Assembly: GCA_027364695.1 (NCBI GenBank)
Contig: DAHXOV010000010.1
Coordinates: 1 to 8,940 of the forward strand
Origin: a bacterium
GTDB lineage: Bacteria; Bacteroidota; Bacteroidia; B-17B0; Aurantibacillaceae
Length of the DNA: 8,940 nt
Direction of reading: 5' to 3'
Part shown: in pieces, positions 1 through 6,152 of the stretch
Numbering within the stretch: position 1 is the stretch's first letter
Layout: every line of letters starts with the position of its first letter
Position numbers and translations under genes: made by a program
Notes under the pieces: generated by a model
The model's database searches: none
What the model saw: only the letters and a program-made list of their open reading frames with translations
Told to the model about the DNA's origin: nothing

Positions 1-530
1 CGCCACCACCACCGCCACCAGTTATGGAAACCATCAAGTTCGTGCCTCCCGTAATTAAAGAAGACGCTAATGAAGACGAGCCTCCTCCCCCTCAAGAAAA
101 ATTAAATGAAACAAATGTAGGCACACAAACACAAGAAGGCACCGGAGATGATAATATTCAAGTACCTGACGAAGGTACAGGTACAGGTGTAATAGAAGAA
201 AAAGCCCCTGAAATTTTTACTGTTGTACAAGAAATGCCCGAATTTCCGGGAGGACCTATGGAAATGATGAAATACATCCAAAAAAATATCGTCTATCCTC
301 CATCTGCAAGAGAAGCAGGCATTGGCGGAAAATGTTTTTTAAGATTCGTTGTCAATGAAAATGGAAAAATTTCTAGTGTAGAAATACTAAAGGGCGTACC
401 TGGTTGTCCCGAATGTGACAAAGAAGCCATGCGGGTAGTGAAATCTATGCCCTCATGGAAATCTGGCAAACAAAACGGGAAAGAAGTAAAAGTGTATTTC
501 CAATTACCGATAAACTTTACAATCAAGTAG
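1..530 (+). CDS. TonB-family energy transducer, 5'-truncated by window edge
   Basis: Periplasm-spanning TonB-type protein that couples ExbB/ExbD proton-motive force to outer-membrane receptors (family knowledge). The open frame runs from the first complete codon at position 3, so the ATG at 24 is internal: the residues before it (a run of prolines, then V) align with the proline-rich linker of the paralog downstream. The N-terminal anchor and start lie outside the window. Visible are a Pro/Glu-rich periplasmic linker and a TonB C-terminal domain with the motifs EMPEFPGG, KNIVYP, GKCFLRFVV, CPECDKEA and KQNGKEVKVYFQLPINF, ending at TAG 528-530. The C-terminal domain is about 60% identical by hand count to the next gene's product, and the linker motifs (VMETIKFVPPVI, EKLNETNVGT) also align, so this is a tandem duplicate. 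Family assignment is firm; which receptor it serves cannot be told. Confidence 0.93.
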   Translation, partial: PPPPPPVMETIKFVPPVIKEDANEDEPPPPQEKLNETNVGTQTQEGTGDDNIQVPDEGTGTGVIEEKAPEIFTVVQEMPEFPGGPMEMMKYIQKNIVYPPSAREAGIGGKCFLRFVVNENGKISSVEILKGVPGCPECDKEAMRVVKSMPSWKSGKQNGKEVKVYFQLPINFTIK

Positions 531-576
531 TGGATATTCAAAAATTCTCTGTATCGAAAAAAAACTACTCCTCATA

Positions 577-596
577 TCCTTACTAAAACTTAAGGA
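577..596 (+). terminator. Weak hairpin after the first TonB gene
   Basis: TCCTTA at 577-582 is perfectly complementary to TAAGGA at 591-596, giving a 6-bp stem with an 8-base loop about 47 bases after the TAG. No T-run follows, so it is a poor intrinsic terminator; it could equally be chance in AT-rich DNA. The rest of the 195-bp gap (531-725) shows no gene on either strand. Confidence 0.15.
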
Positions 597-651
597 GAGA
601 ATTTGCGATTAACTCTGTTTCTATTTTAGTATAAAATATGAATAAATGAGA

Positions 652-659
652 TATGTTTG
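652..659 (+). promoter_or_regulatory. Possible -7 box (TAnnTTTG) upstream of second TonB gene
   Basis: TATGTTTG matches the Bacteroidota -7 consensus TAnnTTTG exactly. It lies 66 bases before the ATG at 726, which would give a leader of about 60 bases. I see no clear TTTG/TTG at the -33 position. A second, imperfect candidate (TACTATTTG, one base too long) at 713-721 lies too close to the ATG at 726 to serve that start. Weak support. Confidence 0.25.
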
Positions 660-725
660 TTCTGTATTCAATATTAACAAATAACTTGTGTTTATTATTA
701 TCGTATAATCTGTACTATTTGTAAA

Positions 726-1559
726 ATGACAACTATGGCAATGCATGAGTGGTATAATATGGCTTCCTCTGCCAGAAATGAAATAGTGTTTCAGAGTAGA
801 AATAAAAAATATGGCGCTTATCAACTTCGAATGGAGTATAATAAGACATTGACAGTCATTATCTTGTCAATGATAAGCGCTGTGGTTACAGTGGTACTAA
901 TAAAATACCTTATAGATACATTGTATCCAGTAAATGAGGTAGAAAAAAATGTAAAAATGGTGGAATTAAATATCACCCCGCCAATAGACAAACCTAATAC
1001 AGAACAACCACTGCCTCCTGAAAAAACAAAAGAAATACCTCAAAAGGTGATGAAAACCATTCAATTTATTCCTCCTGTTATCATAGACACTACAGATAAT
1101 AACAATTTTGTAAGCCATGAAAAATTAAACACATCTAATGTAGGCACAACAAACAATAAAGGCGATACGACAAACATTAATTTAAGTATTGCCAACACAT
1201 CAGGAAAAGATGGAGCAATCAAGGGATTGGTAAATAATACCCCTTATACTATAGTAAGCGAAATGCCTGAGTTCCCAGGTGGAACAGAAGAAATGGCAAA
1301 ATTCATTCAAAAAAACATCATTTATCCACAAAGCGCTGTAGATAAAAGAGTCAGCGGAACATGTTATTTAAGGTTTATCGTTCATCAAGATGGAAGTATT
1401 TCTGATATAGAAGTTCTGAAAGGTATTCCCTTTTGCCCTGAATGTGATCAAGAAGTGGTACGAATAATCAAATCCATGCCTGTTTGGGCTCCAGGGAAAC
1501 AAAATGGCCATCCAGTAAGCGTATATATTCAATTACCTATTAAATTCAGCATCAGATAA
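726..1559 (+). CDS. TonB-family energy transducer (second paralog)
   Basis: Complete 277-residue TonB-type protein. Order: short cytoplasmic N-terminus with the Bacteroidota motif RNKKYGAYQLR (25-35), one membrane segment (about 41-64), proline-rich periplasmic linker (about 85-118), low-complexity Asn/Thr stretch (about 121-170) and TonB C-terminal domain (about 175-277) with EMPEFPGG, KNIIYP, GTCYLRFIV, CPECDQE and KQNGHPVSVYIQLPIKF. It should sit in the inner membrane and reach across the periplasm to TonB-dependent receptors. Four in-frame ATGs lie within the first 12 codons (726, 735, 741, 759); I kept the first because no ribosome-binding site discriminates between them. The upstream neighbour is a paralog; rsmE follows 18 bp downstream in the same frame, so co-transcription is likely. 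Two nested inverted repeats lie within codons 30-52. Confidence 0.95.
   Translation: MTTMAMHEWYNMASSARNEIVFQSRNKKYGAYQLRMEYNKTLTVIILSMISAVVTVVLIKYLIDTLYPVNEVEKNVKMVELNITPPIDKPNTEQPLPPEKTKEIPQKVMKTIQFIPPVIIDTTDNNNFVSHEKLNTSNVGTTNNKGDTTNINLSIANTSGKDGAIKGLVNNTPYTIVSEMPEFPGGTEEMAKFIQKNIIYPQSAVDKRVSGTCYLRFIVHQDGSISDIEVLKGIPFCPECDQEVVRIIKSMPVWAPGKQNGHPVSVYIQLPIKFSIR
814..880 (+). repeat. Nested inverted repeats inside the TonB coding region
   Basis: GCGCTTATCA at 814-823 is the exact reverse complement of TGATAAGCGC at 871-880. Inside it CATTGACA (847-854) pairs with TGTCAATG (865-872) around a 10-base loop. The two right arms share bases 871-872, so the hairpins could be nested nearly fully or compete. 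In RNA the outer stem can extend to 13 pairs using two G-U pairs and one A-U pair. The repeats are directly visible; any function is inference, and the region also codes for the anchor segment of TonB. Confidence 0.5.
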
Positions 1560-1577
1560 ACCCCATATTGTTGTACT

Positions 1578-2312
1578 TTGAATTATTTTTTTGGACATAT
1601 CAATGTGGATGAAAATACCATCAGTATTGAAAACGAAGAAGCGCGCCACTGTGCGGTTGTACTTCGTTTGAAAACAGGGAATACCGTTGGCGTATTAAAT
1701 AAGAATGGGTGGATTTGTATAGCTGAACTTTCAAGCATAAATAAAAAACAATGTTCAGGAAAAATTATTGAAATTAAAAACTATTCTCCCCCAAAAATAA
1801 AATTGCATTTAATAGTATCTCCTCCAAAAAACAATGCAAGATTAGAGTGCTTAGTTGAAAAAGCAGTAGAATTGCAGGTATGGTCTGTTTTATTTGTCAA
1901 ATCAAAAAGGTGCATACGTAGAAACATTAACCTAGATCGATTAAAGCAAATTGCTGATGCTGCAGCTAAACAAAGCGCCCATCCTTTTCCTGTCCATCTT
2001 CAAGAATATCCATCAATACATGATATTTTAAATACGGTAGAACAAAAAAAAGCCATTAGCTTTTTATTACACTGCGAACCATCATTGGAAAAAATAAAAT
2101 TTAATTCTGAATTTTTGTATGAAATACAAGAACAGTCTTTTGCAAATATTTATACTTTTATAGGACCTGAAGGAGATTGGACAAAAGAAGAAATAAATAC
2201 CATCCAGTCAAAACTCAAAAAAGTATATGAAATTGATTTAGGAGATACTCGTTTAAGAACAGAAACAGCTGCTATTTTAATAGCGGCAGCAGGAAAAATA
2301 ATCAATTTTTAA
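1578..2312 (+). CDS. rsmE: 16S rRNA (uracil-1498-N3)-methyltransferase RsmE
   Basis: SPOUT-class methyltransferase that uses S-adenosylmethionine to methylate N3 of U1498 in 16S rRNA of the assembled 30S subunit (family knowledge). The 244-residue length is normal. N-terminal PUA-like part: NYFFGHI at the start and HCAVVLRLKTGN (24-35). Catalytic SPOUT part: EKAVELQV (94-101), AAKQSAHPFP (129-138), the SAM-binding GPEGDW (196-201) and the knot motif LGDTRLRTETA (221-231). The start is TTG at 1578: the frame upstream is closed by the TonB stop TAA at 1557-1559 and contains no ATG, and family members start with a Phe-rich segment a few residues in, as here. A GTG at 1605 would remove that conserved segment. 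It lies 18 bp after the TonB gene, probably co-transcribed, and converges with the S74 gene 5 bp away. Confidence 0.93.
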   Translation: MNYFFGHINVDENTISIENEEARHCAVVLRLKTGNTVGVLNKNGWICIAELSSINKKQCSGKIIEIKNYSPPKIKLHLIVSPPKNNARLECLVEKAVELQVWSVLFVKSKRCIRRNINLDRLKQIADAAAKQSAHPFPVHLQEYPSIHDILNTVEQKKAISFLLHCEPSLEKIKFNSEFLYEIQEQSFANIYTFIGPEGDWTKEEINTIQSKLKKVYEIDLGDTRLRTETAAILIAAAGKIINF

Positions 2313-2317
2313 TAATT

Positions 2318-3973
2318 TTACTGTTTAGTTTTTTGCTCTTCTATTTTAGCTTTCAGTTCTTCTATTTGTTTTTGTTGTTGTTCTATCATTTGATGTAATT
2401 CTTTAATCGCATTAACTAAAACTGGTGCCAATTTACCATAATCAATAGCAGCAGGATTGCCCATTTGTTTTTTAGGATCTACACTATTACCATTGTCATC
2501 TAATACAGATACAATTTCAGGAGTAATATTGACAAGTTCTTCTGCTATCAATCCTATTTGTGGAATTTTATTCTTATCAAAAATGTATGTATATGTGATG
2601 GGATTTATTAATAATACTTCTTTCAATCCATAAGAAATTGTTCTGATATTTTCTTTTACTTTTTTACTACTTGTTGCAAAGAAATTCAAGGCATATATAT
2701 CAATTCCTGTATAAGGGGGAAGATTCCCTCCACAAACAACCTTGTTTGCTGAAGATGGAAGACCAAACCTTGTAGTTGGAAGATTTACATTGTATCCACC
2801 AATATAAATAGCATTTTGATCCCAACCCATATAACTTCCTATTAAATCAAATTGTTTAGATTGTGGGGTTTGCAAAGAAAGCACCATATTGTCAATATAA
2901 TTTTGTATCACAATCGATCCAATAATATTAAGTTTTTCTAAAGGATTCGTCGTTCCGATGCCGACATCGCCGTTTGAATTAATTCTCATTCTTTCACTGA
3001 TGGTAGATGTTCCATCACTGGTTGTCCAAAAAGTCAGCGCAGTAGGCAGGTCTGTTACTGACGAAGCAGCAGCATTTCTTATTACTTGAATTTTTGCTTG
3101 TGCAGCAGTATTATAACTGTCTCCAAAATCTAAATTAGTCAATACATCATTGATATTTGTTTTTTGAGCCGTGGCTCTTAATAAAACATTAGCAGGGTTA
3201 GCAGCGACATTATTTCTCACTTCCAAATCGTAGTTGGTTAAGTTCGTTGAAACAGAATTGATCCCTACTTTACCATTAAACATTCCCGCTAAATCGCCAC
3301 CGTTTCCATAAACCCCTAAAGTAATATTATTACTATTATGATAAGCAAGATAACCAGTAGCAGATGTATAAGCCGCATTACTCACATTACCAGTAACAGC
3401 TGCAAAAGCTGACACTGCAGAGCCGCTGGTATGTTGCCCTCTAAGTCCATCTATTGCAGAGTTATTAGACAGAACATCCAAATAATAAGAACCAGGCGTG
3501 CTGGTATTTATACCCACTCTGCCGGTACTTAAAATTCTCATTCTTTCAATATTATTCGTTTTAAATACTAAATCAACATTATCAATGGTGCCAAGAAAAT
3601 GTGTTCCTGGCGTTGTGCCTGCATTGCCAAGCATCAGCCAAGCATCCGATGGACTGCCTGTAACCAATAACTTTATCCAGTTTGGACTAACAGGTGTACC
3701 CGCGTTGTAATAATATCCTGCAGGGGCTAAGCCACCTGAACCATTATTATATACCAACAATGATGTAGCAGGAGATGGAATAGTAACTGCATCTGTAGCT
3801 GATGTAAGCGATATGCGAGGAATCAACAAGCCTTTAGTAGTAAAATCAACATCTAATCCTGCACTGACATTGGGTGGGGTACCCGTAGCATTAATACCTA
3901 CATTTTGTGCAACCATGACCATTGATGATATAATAACGACAAATAATCCCAAAAGAAATACTCTCTTTTTCAT
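2318..3973 (-). CDS. Secreted tail-fiber-like protein with C-terminal S74 chaperone domain
   Basis: 551 residues. A signal peptide (about 1-22, KKR then a hydrophobic core, cleavage near AQ) is followed by the common Bacteroidota segment VGINATGTPPNVSAGLDVDF and KGLLIPRI. The middle holds shaft-like repeats: ERMRILSTGRVGIN (143-156) and ERMRINSNGDVGIG (327-340), with a degenerate KVGIN near 235-239; the DNA shows the matching 16-base direct repeat at 2981-2996 and 3533-3548. The C-terminus is a Peptidase_S74/endosialidase chaperone domain (about 435-535): SSKKVKENI, INPITYTY, IGLIAEEL and a final EQQQKQIEELKAKIEEQ coiled coil. In phage endosialidases this domain trimerises the fibre and then cuts itself off with a Ser-Lys pair; here S435 and K440 have the same spacing. 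It lacks neighbouring phage genes, so a cell-surface or exported trimeric fibre is more likely than a phage part. Exact role unknown. Confidence 0.88.
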   Translation of the reverse strand: MKKRVFLLGLFVVIISSMVMVAQNVGINATGTPPNVSAGLDVDFTTKGLLIPRISLTSATDAVTIPSPATSLLVYNNGSGGLAPAGYYYNAGTPVSPNWIKLLVTGSPSDAWLMLGNAGTTPGTHFLGTIDNVDLVFKTNNIERMRILSTGRVGINTSTPGSYYLDVLSNNSAIDGLRGQHTSGSAVSAFAAVTGNVSNAAYTSATGYLAYHNSNNITLGVYGNGGDLAGMFNGKVGINSVSTNLTNYDLEVRNNVAANPANVLLRATAQKTNINDVLTNLDFGDSYNTAAQAKIQVIRNAAASSVTDLPTALTFWTTSDGTSTISERMRINSNGDVGIGTTNPLEKLNIIGSIVIQNYIDNMVLSLQTPQSKQFDLIGSYMGWDQNAIYIGGYNVNLPTTRFGLPSSANKVVCGGNLPPYTGIDIYALNFFATSSKKVKENIRTISYGLKEVLLINPITYTYIFDKNKIPQIGLIAEELVNITPEIVSVLDDNGNSVDPKKQMGNPAAIDYGKLAPVLVNAIKELHQMIEQQQKQIEELKAKIEEQKTKQ

Positions 3974-3984
3974 ACTTTTTTATG

Positions 3985-3992
3985 CAAATATA
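3985..3992 (-). promoter_or_regulatory. -7 promoter box for the S74 gene
   Basis: On the minus strand this reads TATATTTG, an exact match to the Bacteroidota TAnnTTTG -7 element, 11 bases before the ATG at 3973. No clean TTG lies at the expected -33 distance. It suggests the S74 gene is transcribed independently of the hydroxylase gene, with a very short leader. Confidence 0.5.
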
Positions 3993-4056
3993 CACAAAAT
4001 AGTAATTGAAAAAATCAGATTGAAAAAAATAACATTAACATCATATTCACTCCTTC

Positions 4057-4833
4057 CTAACTTACTATTTTCAAACTACTTAATACATTCCTTATTTTAA
4101 TAGATACATAACAAAAAGGAGTTAAAATACCCACCCAAGTTTTTCTGATTAAACCGCAATCTTTTAGTTTATATAAAAAATGGTATTTTTCAGCGCGCCT
4201 CTGTAAAAATAAGCCCGTTAAAACGATTGAACAAATGCTATTCTTCTTTGAAAAATACGCAGGACGAATGATGTCTATCACCAATATTAATCTGTCTTTA
4301 TCCGTACTATTCCACGCTTCGTGTTCTTTGGCATCAATAAATATCAGCCATTCTCCCTCTTTCCATGGTTTTTTCTCATTTTCTACTCTAAATCCACAAT
4401 CTGGTAACTCGCCAGGAATAATCAAGCCCAAATGACAACGATATATACCATTGGTATCTCCACAATGCGGCAATATTCTACTGTGTGGCTCAAGTAAATT
4501 AAATGATGCCGAAACAAGATGAGGTATGCTGTTTATAAATTTTGTAGTGATTGGAAAATGTTGCTGATTTCTATAAAATTCCAATGTCCACCATTTCAAA
4601 GAAACTGTCTTCCATTTTTTCACATCCTCTGACATTTTAGTATTAAAATAAGATGGTAAGTTACTTTTCTTTAAATATTCAAGCAATTCTTCTCTGATAG
4701 AATTGGTCATGCTTTCAGTATTTTTAACCCAATCAAATTCTTTTACATCAATAAATGCGGGTTCATCAGAAGAATATTTTGCATCCTTTGATAAAATACT
4801 AAACCATAAGTTATATTTTTTTAGCCCAAACAT
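4057..4833 (-). CDS. Aspartyl/asparaginyl beta-hydroxylase-family Fe(II)/2-oxoglutarate oxygenase
   Basis: 258 residues. The core (about 70-193) matches the AspH-type double-stranded beta-helix (family PF05118): LPHCGDTNGIYRCHLGLIIP (121-140) and KEHEAWN (169-175) followed by RLILVIDIIRP. By analogy with AspH, H123 and H171 would bind iron, G125 occupies the place where most 2-oxoglutarate oxygenases have Asp/Glu (as it does in AspH itself), and R181 would bind 2-oxoglutarate. Bacterial relatives include LpxO and OlsC, which hydroxylate lipid A or ornithine lipids, as well as protein hydroxylases; the substrate here is not evident. A tail of about 65 residues after the core has hydrophobic stretches near 198-210 and 233-247 that might contact membrane. 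No signal peptide is seen. The ATG overlaps the end of the upstream transporter gene by 23 bp, implying coupled translation; the N-terminal PAFIDVKEFDWVKN fits the family, supporting this start. Confidence 0.86.
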   Translation of the reverse strand: MFGLKKYNLWFSILSKDAKYSSDEPAFIDVKEFDWVKNTESMTNSIREELLEYLKKSNLPSYFNTKMSEDVKKWKTVSLKWWTLEFYRNQQHFPITTKFINSIPHLVSASFNLLEPHSRILPHCGDTNGIYRCHLGLIIPGELPDCGFRVENEKKPWKEGEWLIFIDAKEHEAWNSTDKDRLILVIDIIRPAYFSKKNSICSIVLTGLFLQRRAEKYHFLYKLKDCGLIRKTWVGILTPFCYVSIKIRNVLSSLKIVS

Positions 4834-6145
4834 CGCTTTTATTATTTGACCGCTGATTATATTTTACAAGCAATAATAACAATATCATTCCGACAATAAA
4901 AAAGATACTCAATACAGGCACTGATTTTCTCAGACTTCCAAAATATTCGCCTATCAAACCAAAGCTAAGTGCTCCCAATATCATCCCTACTTTTTCTAAG
5001 ACATCAAAAAAACTAAAATAACTAGCATGATCTAATGTTTCTGGCAACAATTTACTATATGTGGACCTGGACAAGGATTGTGTTCCTCCCATTACAAAGC
5101 CCACCAATGCTGCCACCATATAAAACTGCTCAGGATGATACACCTCCCAGTAGGTATATAAACAAATCAAAATCCATACACCAACTGCTATCATAAGTGA
5201 CCCTATATTCCCCATTACGCCCGATAAATAGGAAAAAAAGAAAGAACCCGCTATGCCCAAAAACTGAATAATTAAAATACTGATAATCAAAGCCGTTGTC
5301 TTATAATTCTCCGATGGCCACAAAATTTCCTGCCTTGCAAACAATACAGCCATCACCATAACCGTTTGCACCCCCATATTGTAAAAAAAATAGGATAATA
5401 AAAATCTTTTAATCCTGCTCCTTCCTAATGCATCTTTCAATGTTGCAGACAACTCTCTATATCCCTTCCACAATATATTCTTTGCTGAATAAGACTTCCC
5501 GCCTATCATATCAGGTAAGCGTGAAAATGTAAACTGAGCAAATCCAATCCACCATACTCCTACCAACAAAAAAACGTACTTCACGGGCACCTGAAATAAC
5601 ATGATCAATATCAAGCAAACAATCAATAATAAAGAACTGCCAAAATACCCATAGGCAAATCCCTTTGCGCTTATCTTATCTTGCATCTGGACATCCGCTA
5701 TTTCAGGCAGATAGGAATTATAGTACACCATGCTCCCCCAATATCCAATCGTAGCAAACATAAACGGCAACATACTCATCTCTATATGTCTTGGATGAAA
5801 AAAATATAACATCATACTGGAAATACCGCCTAAATAACAAAATAGTTGCAAAAATCTCTTCTTATTCCTCAAATAATCTGCTATACCGCTTAACAAAGGC
5901 GCTACCAAAACAACTACCATCAATGCCACAGAATAGACCATTGAATAAACCGTAGTGTTTTGAAAACGATATCCAAAAAATTTTATTACTGTACCTACAT
6001 ATTCCCGCGTTTCAACATCGTGTGATGTTACATACTCATAAAAATTAGGAAATATCGCAGAAGTAATCACCAGTGGAAAAACAGAATTTGCCCAATCATA
6101 AAATACCCATCCTTCAATGATTTTCTTATTATTTTTTACCTGCAT
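4811..6145 (-). CDS. UMF1-family (Atg22-like) MFS transporter
   Basis: 444 residues, strongly hydrophobic with about 12 predicted membrane segments, an inner-membrane transporter of the major facilitator superfamily. The N-terminus GWVFYDWANSVFPLVI (12-27) is the signature of the UMF1/Atg22-like branch; PLLSGIADYLRNKKRF (83-98) is the loop 2-3 motif of MFS proteins; YYNSYLPEIA (141-150) and GGTQSLSRSTYSKLLP (353-368) are further branch hallmarks. Yeast Atg22 exports amino acids from the vacuole; bacterial members have no settled substrate, so none is assigned. The gene starts 7 bp after the OmpA-family stop and its last 23 bp overlap the hydroxylase start, indicating a three-gene operon. ATG at 6143-6145 is the natural start because the family signature begins within 12 residues. 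Confidence 0.9.
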   Translation of the reverse strand: MQVKNNKKIIEGWVFYDWANSVFPLVITSAIFPNFYEYVTSHDVETREYVGTVIKFFGYRFQNTTVYSMVYSVALMVVVLVAPLLSGIADYLRNKKRFLQLFCYLGGISSMMLYFFHPRHIEMSMLPFMFATIGYWGSMVYYNSYLPEIADVQMQDKISAKGFAYGYFGSSLLLIVCLILIMLFQVPVKYVFLLVGVWWIGFAQFTFSRLPDMIGGKSYSAKNILWKGYRELSATLKDALGRSRIKRFLLSYFFYNMGVQTVMVMAVLFARQEILWPSENYKTTALIISILIIQFLGIAGSFFFSYLSGVMGNIGSLMIAVGVWILICLYTYWEVYHPEQFYMVAALVGFVMGGTQSLSRSTYSKLLPETLDHASYFSFFDVLEKVGMILGALSFGLIGEYFGSLRKSVPVLSIFFIVGMILLLLLVKYNQRSNNKSDVWAKKI

Positions 6146-6152
6146 ATTAAAT

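Noticed and set aside
293..541. Minus-strand open frame over the first TonB gene
   Set aside because: It is the complement of a conserved TonB C-terminal domain and shows no own features.
621..824. Minus-strand open frame across the TonB-TonB gap
   Set aside because: Short, Ile/Tyr/Ser-rich, overlaps the true TonB start, no promoter or motif.
2294..2310. AT-only hairpin at the end of rsmE as a terminator
   Set aside because: AAAAAT and ATTTTT can pair, but the stem has no G-C pairs and such runs are expected in AT-rich DNA.
2318..3973. Prophage remnant indicated by the S74 tail-fibre-like protein
   Set aside because: No capsid, tail, lysis, integrase or attachment sequences nearby; the protein has a signal peptide and all neighbours are chromosomal genes.
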